Positions 1-7,153 are shown, counted from the stretch's first letter. The stretch: 13,381 bases of DNA from JBDRGC01 sp043818215 (GCA_043818215.1 JBDRGC010000386.1:1-13381), one strand, 5' to 3'. Translations and numbers: made by a program. The notes: generated from the letters alone by a model not told the origin.

Positions 1-18
1 TTTGACAATGGCACATTA
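1..18. repeat. IS left terminal inverted repeat
   Basis: TTTGACAATGGCACATTA matches the reverse complement of 1884-1901 at all 18 positions. It begins at the first base of the window. Confidence 0.9.
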
Positions 19-20
19 AA

Positions 21-1802
21 TTAGGGCGGTGCGAGAGCTTGGTATGATGCTTTCTGGCGTTTCAAGCGGCTCTTGCGGGAGCGGGTGCGGTTGACCAGAC
101 GAGAAGCAACCAACGCGACTGCCTCTTCGGGAGTGGGTTGATGGAGAGGCATCGCAGCCCGGAGGAAAGTGCGGATGTTTGCCATGGAAAGGGCAGGCAG
201 CACTTCCACTTCGAAATGTTGGGCCAGAGCCGGGTCACGGGTGCATTTCTGGCCCCAGCTCCATTTGACTTGGGCGACGAACCAGATTGCGAGGATGACG
301 AGAGCCAAATGATGCTCCCAACCCCGATATTTCTGAGCCTGCAACTCATCCCAGCCTGCTTCCGATTTGGCATCTTGATTGCTGCGCTCGACGAAGTAGC
401 GTTGACACTTCAGCCACGCTAAGTCTTTGAGAGGAAAACTCGCCGGGGCATTACTCAATGAATAGCTGTGCCGATTTGGTGATTCGCGCCGGATCAACAG
501 CCATTCTTCGACAGGCTTCGCATCTCCTTCTCTCAGGCTCCAGACCCGCCGAGCAGTGAAAGGGTCATTCAATTCACCTCGTTCGATGGGGCGCCCCCGA
601 ACGTGTTTCCAGACGGTATCGGGGTGTCGAATCAGTTGATGTGCTTTGAATGGCTTGACGCCATTGAGTACCTTCAGGCGAGTGGGACGCCGTCTCTTGT
701 GTCCTGGCTTGGGTTGCGGCACGCCCAGCACCGGTTTCTCCAAATAGACCTGGGTGTTGCGCGGCACATCGGCCATGTAGATGATATCTTCTTTGGACAG
801 TCGGTCTCGAAACTGGGTGCTCCTGCCATATAAATCGTCGCAGCCCACCGCTTCGAAGGGCAGCCCCTGGGTTTTCATCCGCAGGATCATCTTCAAGCCT
901 AGTTCGATCTTGGTTTCAAACTTGATATCTGGCGAAAGGCCCACTCGCTGGCGCATTTCAGCCATCTCAGGGCTGAACCAGTGTTCTTGCAAGAACAATT
1001 CGCCATCTACCCAGGTCCAGACCGGTCGGCGGATGTCGGTCAAGTTCACATACGCAAGGAACACACCGATTTGGCTCAAGTCTACTTTTCCTAAGCGCCC
1101 ATTGTATTGACGCCCGGCACCAGCTTTCTTGTCTCCGGCAGTTTCGTCGGCACTTTCATCCAAGAGCAGCATTCCGCCTCGTTGCAGCCCCGGTGTGGCT
1201 TTGATCTCCTCCCGGACTTGTTTCAAGACGGTCTGCGTTACCCACGGCGATTTTGACATGAAATGCTGGACATTCTCCCCAGGCACTCCCGTCGCCTGCC
1301 CGATGTTAGTGTAGTTGCGTTTCGTTTCCATTCGCAACAGGGCACTCAGATAATGATAAGCATACCCACCATCGTTGCGGGTTTGGGTTTTGAAGCACCC
1401 ATAGAAACGCTGCCAAAAGTCGTGCAACTGCTCCGGCAACTCCTGACTGAGTTCAGGCGTCAAACCCCAACGTTGTGGATGGTTTACTGGAAGCCGTTTG
1501 TTGGGCAAGTTGCCAGCAGGCGGGTCTACAGTAGACTGTCCATCGGGTGATGTGCTTGCGGGCTGCGCCTCAGCTCTCTCCGTTTGCTGTCGTGCTGATC
1601 CCCTGCACCGTGAATGACGACGGCGAGTGTACGCCCGGCGAGGCAGCCAGTGCATCCGTCTCTGGGCCTGAATTTGACAAACCACTCGCTCCGCCAGATA
1701 ATCCGGCACGCACCATGCGCTCAGTCCCAATTCGTCGGGCGATAGCAATGGTGAAAGCACCCATATTATCAGAAGAAACATCAACCACAGTCGATAGCAC
1801 AT
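21..1802 (-). CDS. IS701-family DDE transposase
   Basis: This 593-residue protein should cut and paste its own element. The family signature is clear: LLLDES (D215) followed by KKAGAGRQYNGRLGK, a second acid at VGCDD (D322/D323), and VERSNQDAK, an E-x6-K pattern with E472 as the likely third catalytic acid. IS701 transposases I know of are usually nearer 400-460 residues. Here about 110 residues precede the recognisable domain: a hydrophobic stretch (residues 5-20), an Arg-rich stretch (48-72) and a Pro/Ser-rich linker. The start at 1802 is supported by a GAGGAG Shine-Dalgarno site six bases upstream (1809-1814). The N-terminal third overlaps another open frame (1570-1851, same strand), so the N-terminus could be read differently. 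Residues 150-593 look intact. Confidence 0.88.
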   Translation of the reverse strand: MCYRLWLMFLLIIWVLSPLLSPDELGLSAWCVPDYLAERVVCQIQAQRRMHWLPRRAYTRRRHSRCRGSARQQTERAEAQPASTSPDGQSTVDPPAGNLPNKRLPVNHPQRWGLTPELSQELPEQLHDFWQRFYGCFKTQTRNDGGYAYHYLSALLRMETKRNYTNIGQATGVPGENVQHFMSKSPWVTQTVLKQVREEIKATPGLQRGGMLLLDESADETAGDKKAGAGRQYNGRLGKVDLSQIGVFLAYVNLTDIRRPVWTWVDGELFLQEHWFSPEMAEMRQRVGLSPDIKFETKIELGLKMILRMKTQGLPFEAVGCDDLYGRSTQFRDRLSKEDIIYMADVPRNTQVYLEKPVLGVPQPKPGHKRRRPTRLKVLNGVKPFKAHQLIRHPDTVWKHVRGRPIERGELNDPFTARRVWSLREGDAKPVEEWLLIRRESPNRHSYSLSNAPASFPLKDLAWLKCQRYFVERSNQDAKSEAGWDELQAQKYRGWEHHLALVILAIWFVAQVKWSWGQKCTRDPALAQHFEVEVLPALSMANIRTFLRAAMPLHQPTPEEAVALVASRLVNRTRSRKSRLKRQKASYQALAPP

Positions 1803-1808
1803 GGCAAA

Positions 1809-1814
1809 CTCCTC
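1809..1814 (-). promoter_or_regulatory. Ribosome binding site fixing the transposase start
   Basis: On the minus strand GAGGAG is followed by six bases (TTTGCC) and then ATG at 1802. This favours the long 593-residue product over an internal start such as Met50. Confidence 0.7.
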
Positions 1815-1883
1815 TCATCATGAGCTTAACCATGTGTTGATATATTGTCAAAGTGCTGATGCTACACAGGAAATCCGGCCAAC

Positions 1884-1901
1884 TAATGTGCCATTGTCAA
1901 A
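1884..1901. repeat. IS right terminal inverted repeat
   Basis: This is the exact inverted copy of bases 1-18. The next base pair inward (1883 against 19) already mismatches, so the repeat is 18 bp, or longer only if it extends past the left edge of the window. Confidence 0.9.
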
Positions 1902-2058
1902 ATAAGAAACTTTTCCAAATAACGTGAAGTATATCCCGAATTATTTCTGTATACTTAAGGGTTGGGCCGCATCGGGAAGATAGTGAAGTAAACCGATGAT
2001 ATGATATTATAAAAATTAGAAATATGTAATTAAATTTAATCGGGAATTGAAAAGAGAA
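1902..2058. other. AT-rich leader between the IS and the kinase gene
   Basis: This short gap carries no gene. It contains TATACT (1950-1955) and a run of AT-rich DNA near 2000-2020 that could hold a -10 element, but no -35 with proper spacing stands out. The kinase operon's promoter must lie here or in the IS end. Confidence 0.4.
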
Positions 2059-2805
2059 ATGAAACCATTAATAATTAGTAGCGATAAAGAAAACAACAAT
2101 TCTGAAAGTGCTAAAAATCATTATGTCGGGGATAGACAATTTAAGTATCTAGGATTATTAGCCGGTGGTGTAGCCCATCGAGTAGGGAGTAAAAGTGGGC
2201 TTATCCGGCTTCATCTTCAAAAACTGAAATCAATATTAAAATCAGAAGAGGTAGATGTTCTTAATATTATTGAAAAAATTGAGAAAGAGAATGAGTATCT
2301 ATTAGAGTTAAGTGATGCCCTTTTCATTCCCGCACAATCAGCTATAGCTCCCAAAGTTCAGGTCCATTTAGAGCAATTACTTACTGATGCTATAAAAAGA
2401 GTTTCAATACCATCTGACTATACTCTCCTTCTTGGCAATATTGACACTCCATATGTTGCAGGAAATCAATGGCTAATTGAGGTTTTTTGTGAACTTTTTT
2501 CCAATGCAATACGGGCTATGGCCAACTCGGATGAGAAGTATTTGTCAATATCAGCTAAGCTTGAAAAAAACAATTTTGTTGTTGTTTATATCGAAGATAG
2601 TGGCCTTGGAATACATTCTGAAGAAATCCCTAAGCTATTTAATTTATTTTACTCTCGAGGAAATGGTGACATTTCTCAAAGGCGAGGCGGTTTTGGCCTC
2701 TGGTATTCAAAATCAATAATAACCCAATTGGGCGGGGATATTCTTATAGAAAGTGAATTAGATAAAGGGACAGTTGTAAAAGTTTGTCTGCCAGTTTATC
2801 AATAA
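2059..2805 (+). CDS. Small soluble sensor histidine kinase
   Basis: The product is about 248 residues, with no membrane segment or sensory domain of its own. Counted from the upstream TTG (2047), a dimerisation helix holds LGLLAGGVAHRVG with the phosphoacceptor candidate H44. A full ATP-binding domain follows: N-box ELFSNAIRAM (N153), G1 box EDSGLGI (184-188), F-box near LFNLFYSRG, and G2 box GGFGLWYSK (214-218). The residue after the histidine is Arg, where most HisKA kinases have Glu or Asp, so catalysis or phosphatase activity may differ. The ATG at 2059 follows a weak AAGAG; TTG 2047 is an in-frame alternative and a stop at 2017-2019 limits any further extension. It leads an operon with two receiver proteins, 36 bases before the first, and likely phosphorylates one or both. 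The input signal is unknown. Confidence 0.82.
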   Translation: MKPLIISSDKENNNSESAKNHYVGDRQFKYLGLLAGGVAHRVGSKSGLIRLHLQKLKSILKSEEVDVLNIIEKIEKENEYLLELSDALFIPAQSAIAPKVQVHLEQLLTDAIKRVSIPSDYTLLLGNIDTPYVAGNQWLIEVFCELFSNAIRAMANSDEKYLSISAKLEKNNFVVVYIEDSGLGIHSEEIPKLFNLFYSRGNGDISQRRGGFGLWYSKSIITQLGGDILIESELDKGTVVKVCLPVYQ

Positions 2806-2841
2806 AAGGCATCCTGGTTTTGAGATTTAAGAGGTGAAACA

Positions 2842-3273
2842 ATGTCTACAGATGGAAGAATCTTAATTGTTGAAGATCAACGTGAATGGCAAATAGAAAT
2901 TAAGCACCTACTAAAGGACTTTCCTTATGCAATTAAAATCGCTAATGGTTTCCAGAAAGCTCATGACTATTTAACACATCATGTATTTAACCTAGTATTG
3001 CTCGATCTAAGGTTAAATGATTGGGAAGAAGGAAATTTTGATGGATGGAACTTAATACAAATGATTGCACAAGCAAGAAAAGAACAAGGTACTCAGGTAA
3101 TAATTATTTCAGCCTATGGGGATACTGAAATTGTTCGGGAAGGCTTTAAAGAATATTCTTTGTGTGATTATCTAGATAAAAAAAGATTCACTCCAATAGA
3201 GTTTCAGGAAGCAGTCATTGGGGCAATAGAAAAAGCTTTTTTTGAACGAAAAGAAATTATTGATACGCTGTAA
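2842..3273 (+). CDS. Receiver-only response regulator 1
   Basis: This 143-residue protein is a single CheY-like receiver domain with no DNA-binding or enzymatic output. The acidic pair E11-D12, the phosphoacceptor D55 (LVLLDLRL), the switch residue S90 (IIISAYGD) and the lysine K113 (YLDKK) are all in place. The start follows AAGAGGTG with normal spacing. It lies 36 bases after the kinase gene and 46 before the second receiver, in the same AT-rich composition. Because it has no output domain it must act by protein contact: as a phosphate relay or sink for the kinase, or by binding the membrane protein or another partner. It may have a division of labour with the second receiver. Confidence 0.85.
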   Translation: MSTDGRILIVEDQREWQIEIKHLLKDFPYAIKIANGFQKAHDYLTHHVFNLVLLDLRLNDWEEGNFDGWNLIQMIAQARKEQGTQVIIISAYGDTEIVREGFKEYSLCDYLDKKRFTPIEFQEAVIGAIEKAFFERKEIIDTL

Positions 3274-3319
3274 AGGGCAAAAAACAGTGCAAAGCCCAGT
3301 GGTAAAAGGAAAAATGTGA

Positions 3320-3862
3320 ATGGAGAAGAAAAATAAAATTCTGGTTGTTGATGATGACCCTGGATGGTGCGAAGAGCTATCTGAAATACTAAAGGCAGCC
3401 GGTTATTCTGTTGATAATGCTAGTTCCAAAGAACTAGCATTGGATGAAATTATTAAATCAGATAATGCTGTTGTAATAGTTGATTTGCATTTAGGTGCAG
3501 AAGGTTTAAGAGGACAAGAGTTTTCAGGGTTTAATTTATTAGAAGGTTTGCAGTTTTTAAAGAGTATTTCTTTTTCAAGGAGTAAACCGATAGTACTAAG
3601 CGCATATGGGGGTATTGATCAGATGAGACAGGCCTTCAAACGCGGTGCCTACGATTTCATCCAGAAACAACAGTTTCAAAAAGATGAGTTTTTGAAGATT
3701 ATTGGAGAAGCTGTTTCTTTGTGGCTTTCAGAAAATGTAGGAAAAAATGAATTATCCGAAAACGAGTTAGAAGAGTATCATCAAATTTCTCGTCAGTTTA
3801 TGCGAGGAAAATCTACTAACTTCTCTGTTCCTGATGATGCAAGAAACCCTTGGGCAGATTAG
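3320..3862 (+). CDS. Receiver response regulator 2 with short C-terminal tail
   Basis: The first ~130 of 180 residues form a receiver domain: acid triplet DDD at 11-13, phosphoacceptor D55 (VIVDLHL), S94 (VLSAYGG) and K116 (FIQKQ). An insert of about ten residues after D55 (GAEGLRGQEF) resembles a shorter one at the same place in the first regulator, so the two are probably paralogues. The last ~45 residues are polar, end NPWAD, and match no output domain I recognise; they may be a docking tail. AAAAGGA lies about nine bases before the ATG. The stop is four bases before the next gene's ATG, which suggests translational coupling with the membrane protein. Confidence 0.85.
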   Translation: MEKKNKILVVDDDPGWCEELSEILKAAGYSVDNASSKELALDEIIKSDNAVVIVDLHLGAEGLRGQEFSGFNLLEGLQFLKSISFSRSKPIVLSAYGGIDQMRQAFKRGAYDFIQKQQFQKDEFLKIIGEAVSLWLSENVGKNELSENELEEYHQISRQFMRGKSTNFSVPDDARNPWAD

Positions 3863-3866
3863 ATAA

Positions 3867-4517
3867 ATGCCAAGTTCAATTGAAGCTCTAATAATTTTTA
3901 TACTATTAGCTATACCTGGTTTAGTAATGAGTACCGTTTTAAAAGCGCGCTATCCAGGTTTTTATTACTATCACAAACAAAAACAGTCACCATCGGAAGA
4001 AATAGTTACGTTTGTATTCTTTGGATTGATTATCGATATTCTCATAATAACGTGTTTTTGGCCCTTACTAAAATGGACACCCTTATCAAAACATTTCTTG
4101 TTATTAATTAGCAATCCAATTCCAAATTCTATTGATGAATTTTTTATAATTTTTGTGAACATTGCTTTATCAATGTTAATTACGATTATATTAACTATTT
4201 TTTTTTCATGTTTAGTTAGTGAGATTCTTGTTCGTATTTTGCCTGTCACTCTACGACCCAAGATAAGCGATATTTACAAATTGAAAATTCTACAACAAAA
4301 ACACAAAAAACCAAATTGGTTATTAGTTACATTAGAAAATGGAGATCGTTATCTAGGTTTGGTAAGTTCAATGCAGCTTTTAGAAAATGAATTTGGAGAA
4401 ATGGAGCTAACGTTAGAACATACTTATTGTGAACGGGCAGGAAAAGATATACGAGAAAATATCGGTAAAGTGACTTTATTGTCGAAAAGAATTCAAGCTA
4501 TAAGAGTATATGAATAA
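3867..4517 (+). CDS. Three-helix membrane protein with soluble C-terminal domain, possibly DUF6338
   Basis: The 216-residue protein has hydrophobic segments at about 6-24, 45-67 and 91-118, then a basic stretch and a soluble domain (about 130-216). That domain reads WLLVTLENGDRYLGLVSS and then LTLEHTYCE, a pattern that reminds me of the C-terminal half of DUF6338. The name is from memory and uncertain; the topology is seen directly. Its ATG lies four bases after the receiver 2 stop, without a strong ribosome binding site, so it is probably coupled and cotranscribed. In this setting it could be the membrane sensor or the effector of the kinase-receiver set. It is the last intact gene of the AT-rich operon; a mobile element begins 32 bases downstream. 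Confidence 0.72.
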   Translation: MPSSIEALIIFILLAIPGLVMSTVLKARYPGFYYYHKQKQSPSEEIVTFVFFGLIIDILIITCFWPLLKWTPLSKHFLLLISNPIPNSIDEFFIIFVNIALSMLITIILTIFFSCLVSEILVRILPVTLRPKISDIYKLKILQQKHKKPNWLLVTLENGDRYLGLVSSMQLLENEFGEMELTLEHTYCERAGKDIRENIGKVTLLSKRIQAIRVYE

Positions 4518-4542
4518 GGCTTGAAGTAAATAAATAAAACTA

Positions 4543-4549
4543 ATACTAG
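4543..4549. repeat. Target duplication of MITE copy 1, left
   Basis: ATACTAG here is repeated exactly at 4731-4737 just outside the other end of the element. The bases beyond differ on both sides, so the duplication is exactly 7 bp. Confidence 0.85.
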
Positions 4550-4730
4550 GAGTCCACTGAAAAAAGGTTATCTCACCGCAGAGTACGCAGAGATCGCTGA
4601 GATTTTTAAATAATTAGTTTAAGATTTCTAATCTTAGCTCAAATTTTAGTACGAATTCTTAATCCTGGTTTTAAGTTTTTCTCTGCGTTCTTCGCGTTCT
4701 CCGCGGTAAAAGAGTTTTTTCAGTACACTC
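4550..4730. mobile_element. MITE-like element, copy 1
   Basis: The element is 181 bp and non-coding. Its ends are GAGTCCACTGAAAAAA on the left and, inverted, GAGTGTACTGAAAAAA on the right. The flanks carry a perfect 7-bp direct duplication ATACTAG (4543-4549 and 4731-4737), so this is a true insertion. Inside the ends the arms are again inverted (ACCGCAGAGTACGCAGAG against CTCTGCG...CCGCGGT), so the transcript would fold into a long hairpin. A diverged copy lies at 6411-6589. No transposase in the window has matching ends; the IS701-type element does not. Confidence 0.88.
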
Positions 4731-4737
4731 ATACTAG
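4731..4737. repeat. Target duplication of MITE copy 1, right
   Basis: ATACTAG, the partner of 4543-4549. The group II intron-like sequence starts only a few bases downstream. Confidence 0.85.
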
Positions 4738-5251
4738 AAGACAGCCCAACCCCGCGTGATCGTGTCGAGATAAATCCGAGACCTTGGGAATAGAGAAAGG
4801 AGAAGGACCCCTCTAAGAAATTGGTCGATATTACCCAGTGGGTGAAAGTCCCACCTGACCACATCGTCCCGACACTTGCGCCGCACGCAGTGCAAGTGTG
4901 TCCTTCGGGAAAGCCTAGCTAGCAGGTCAGTAGCGAAATCCACCCCGTTTGGCGGGGGCTGCGTCGTGCAAACCTGGTAACAGGAGTACGGAGCTGGATG
5001 GAGCAAGGATACAGGCCGCGTCACAGCGTGCCCAGCTTTTTGGGTATTGAGCCCCGAAAAGGGTATAGTTGTGAACGAAAGATAACCATACTTAGAAGTG
5101 AGTATGGGAAAGCCGACGGTTTTCATGCGCTGGAAGGCAGTAGTCCTGACACGAAAAGAAAGGGCGAGTACACAGGACACCACCGAGGTCTGAGAGCGGG
5201 GCATCCCGAAGGACATTGGGACGATGTGTATCTACAGGGGTAGTTCGGGAA

Positions 5252-5271
5252 CCCTTCGACAAGTTCAGGAC
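5252..5271. repeat. Short dispersed repeat inside the intron
   Basis: CCCTTCGACAAGTTCAGGAC shares its core CTTCGACAAG(T/C)TC with the reverse complement of 7411-7430. The same core is familiar as a dispersed repeat in many environmental bacterial genomes. Here it lies in the domain IV region of the intron-like element. Confidence 0.5.
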
Positions 5272-5778
5272 ACCGCTTGAGAGAGCTAGTTGTTTCCTTT
5301 CCTCGAGCTGCCAGAAGAGTAGGGGTACTGGCATAAAACAAGAGCCCTGGCGCAGGCAGGTAGCTTCAGGCCGAGTCTGCGAGCCAGAAATGGAACACAA
5401 AGGAAAAGAAGCAAGGAAAGGTATTGGGAAGCGAAAGCGAGAAGCGAATCGACCCAAGAAGGGCGACTGGCAGTCGCAGCGGAGCACCCGCACCTGTGGT
5501 GGGGCAGGTGTAGTACCGATGGTCAGAAAGTATCATGTCTGGGATGTTGGGGAAGTGAGACCCAAGCGACCCACCGAAGGGAAGGCGATGCCGGGTATGA
5601 CGTTTCAACAGAGAGAACTACGGCAGGTACATAGAGACCGCAAACCGTATCATCGAACCCTGAAGAAGTGCTGTGGGTAGCACACCTGTCCCAGGTACTG
5701 GGATAGTCATACGCCAGTGGTGTGGAAGCTACTGGTTAGCCGTTGGTGAATGGGAGACCATAAACCTTTGGCTACCGA

Positions 5779-5875
5779 AGAACCGGATGAGCGAATTGTT
5801 CATCAGCGCAGCAATCCCGTGGGACGTCCGGATCTGTGGGGGGAGGGGTGGGTAACCGCTCCTTCTACCCGGCAC
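5779..5875 (+). ncRNA. Domain V and VI-like 3' end of the intron
   Basis: AGAACCGGATG (5779-5789) pairs with ACGTCCGGATCT (5824-5835), a domain V-type helix. The triad position reads AAC opposite GAT, giving an A-A mismatch where AGC opposite GTT is usual. The two arms are separated by 34 bases instead of the short stem capped by a tetraloop. Domain VI follows as a GC-rich hairpin around GTGGGTAACCGC and ends in CTTCTACCC with a bulged A candidate. Confidence 0.6.
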
Positions 5876-5984
5876 CAGACCTGCCTTCGGCAGGGGGTAA
5901 AGCGGCGCATTTTGCAAAGGTTCACTCAGGCTGAAGAAACGCCCGGGGACAGAACCGGCAGGCTGGTTACGCAATCCGTTTGGT
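5876..5984. other. GC-rich stretch between the intron 3' end and the AT-rich HEPN frame
   Basis: It opens with a small hairpin (CCTGCC TTC GGCAGG, 5880-5894), has an in-frame stop at 5898-5900, and then stays open into the HEPN frame without any ATG, GTG or TTG. Composition switches to AT-rich near 5980. It could be a 3' extension of the intron or leftover sequence from another source. Confidence 0.4.
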
Positions 5985-6461
5985 GCTAAAAGTATAGATA
6001 TTTGGATATCGCCTAAAATCTTCGATTGGAAACTAAGGGCCGAATCTGCGACTCCTGTACTCAATGATGATTGGCAGAGACCCCACGAACATTGGCAACA
6101 TGCCCAACAATTGTTAACTAAAGCCCAAACAAAATTTGATCGAGTCGATGTAATTTCTACTCTGAAAAGAGCGGTTGATATTCGGATCAAAGATTTAAAC
6201 AGCAAATACCAATTAAGAAGAATGCCTTTGTCTAATATGCCCAAACGAACCACCGATGTATTGGCCACTGTAGGTATTCTACGGCCTCTAATGGTAGACA
6301 AATTGATGACCATTAGAAATCAAGTTGAACACCACGATTCTGATCCTCCTTCATTAGCTCAATGCTCTGAGTTGGTAGATTTTCCATGGTATTTTTTTCG
6401 CTCAACTGATGACTCTACTGAAAAAAGGCTATTCCACCGCAGAGTACGCAGAGAGCGCTGA
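5985..6461 (+). pseudogene. HEPN-domain protein, N-terminal fragment (5' truncated, cut by MITE)
   Basis: The frame is open from 5901 and looks protein-like from about 5985. No start codon appears before TTG 6111, so the 5' end is missing. The helical, polar sequence carries IRNQVEHHD: the R-x4-H motif (6315-6332) with a polar residue after the Arg is the hallmark of HEPN domains, many of which are RNases in toxins and phage-defence proteins. True coding ends at 6410, where MITE copy 2 starts; residues after STD are element sequence, with a stop at 6459-6461. AT-rich composition matches the kinase operon upstream, so it may once have belonged to it. Function as an RNase is inferred only from the motif; I recognise no more precise family. 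Confidence 0.62.
6404..6410. repeat. Target duplication of MITE copy 2, left
   Basis: AACTGAT is repeated exactly at 6590-6596. Two more bases (TC) also match, but on the right they belong to the element's end. Confidence 0.85.
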
Positions 6462-6589
6462 GATTTTCGAAAATTTGTTTAAAGTTTCTGAACTTTGCTC
6501 AGATTCTGGTATGAATTCTAAACTTGGTTTTTTGTTTTTCTCTGCGTTCTTCGCGTTCTCCGCGGTAAAAGAGTTTTTTCAGTGGAGTC
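6411..6589. mobile_element. MITE-like element, copy 2, inserted in the HEPN gene
   Basis: This 179-bp element is a diverged copy of 4550-4730. The ends GACTCTACTGAAAAAA and, inverted, GACTCCACTGAAAAAA match those of copy 1, as do the CCGCAGAGTACGCAGAG and CTCTGCGTTCTTCGCGTT arms; the middle has drifted. Flanking AACTGAT duplications show that it arrived separately. Element plus one duplicate is 186 bp, or 62 codons, so the two gene halves stay in the same phase, but the element itself carries an in-frame stop (6459-6461). Confidence 0.9.
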
Positions 6590-6971
6590 AACTGATATGT
6601 TCACAAGAAGCATTTCAAATGGATATCAATTGGAAGATATTCCACACGGCTTAGGTTACCGATTAGGAGTTGAAACAGGTCCAGAGCAAAATTGGTCACT
6701 AAAAATTAGTGGCTGGTTACCGAATGAATATGTTTCAACAGTTGAAAGTCAATCATGGATACATATCAACGGGAGCGAGTTTATAACAGCAGATAAGTAT
6801 ATTTCATACTTGAAAGAACGTTACAACCTGGATCAAAACAGGCTAGAATTTTATTATCAGGTGTTAGAAACAAAGAACCATAACGATTACTGGATAGAAG
6901 CAACAGTTATTGGGCCGGGAACTGATGCCATCAGGTTTTACCTGAAATATTTTGAACGCGGATTTTCATAG
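6582..6971 (+). pseudogene. HEPN-domain protein, C-terminal fragment downstream of MITE
   Basis: About 125 residues continue the frame broken at 6410. Joining STD (6402-6410) directly to MFTRSIS (from 6597) gives one uninterrupted reading frame. The segment looks like a mixed alpha/beta domain with many aromatic residues (SLKISGWLPNEY, LEFYYQVLETK, DYWIEATVIG) and ends FERGFS at 6971. I do not recognise the family. A GTG at 6582 inside the element end could in principle start translation of this half, but there is no good ribosome binding site. The start given includes eight element bases; the real gene sequence begins at 6590. It has the same AT-rich composition as the N-terminal half. Confidence 0.65.
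6590..6596. repeat. Target duplication of MITE copy 2, right
   Basis: AACTGAT, the partner of 6404-6410. The gene resumes here in the original frame. Confidence 0.85.
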
Positions 6972-7116
6972 CACCTACCGATGAGTTGCAGTGTCAAGGG
7001 TGAATTAGAAATTGCTCGGAAAGTGAAAGAAAACCAAGGCAAGACACAAAAGAAGCGAGTATCTAAAGCAAAATACCACCCTACAAAATACTCTATTAAA
7101 GAAGGTTTTAAAACCC

Positions 7117-7153
7117 CCACCGCCTGCCAGAACCATGGACTGGCAAGCGGTGG
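7117..7153. terminator. Strong hairpin, probable bidirectional terminator
   Basis: CCACCGCCTGCCAG (7117-7130) pairs with CTGGCAAGCGGTGG (7140-7153), 14 positions with one C-A mismatch and a nine-base loop. TTGTTT follows on the plus strand and GGGTTTT on the minus strand. It lies 145 bases after the HEPN gene stop. Confidence 0.6.

Larger units (their letters stand above)
1..1901 (-). mobile_element. IS701-type insertion sequence, apparently complete
   Basis: The first 18 bases, TTTGACAATGGCACATTA, are the exact reverse complement of 1884-1901, which gives a perfect 18-bp terminal inverted repeat around one transposase gene. The transposase stop lies only three bases inside the left repeat. 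The target duplication cannot be checked because the left flank is outside the window; the right flank begins ATAAGAA. The element is directly upstream of an AT-rich operon. It shows no obvious decay: the reading frame is open and the catalytic residues are present. The family call comes from transposase motifs. Confidence 0.85.
4745..5875 (+). mobile_element. Group II intron-like element without reverse transcriptase
   Basis: The RNA signatures read like group II intron domains on the plus strand. A domain I region includes GTGGGTGAAAGTCCCACC (near 4840) and AGCAGGTCAGTAGCG (near 4920). A domain II/III-like stretch (5065-5120) carries GTGAACGAAAG and GGGAAAGCCGACGG. A domain V-like helix lies at 5779-5835. 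A domain VI-like hairpin (5836-5875) carries a candidate branch A in CTTCTACCC. No frame in the domain IV position (about 5240-5770) shows reverse transcriptase or maturase motifs, so splicing would need a protein supplied from elsewhere. The 5' boundary is uncertain by tens of bases; the 3' end is taken as the AC at 5874-5875. No 5' exon for the downstream gene lies upstream, so this may be a relic or a rearranged insertion. The open frames across it are composition artefacts. Confidence 0.72.

Noticed and set aside
4734..5680. Several open frames of 80-160 codons on both strands
   Set aside because: They lie across structured intron RNA, conflict with each other and show no protein motifs.
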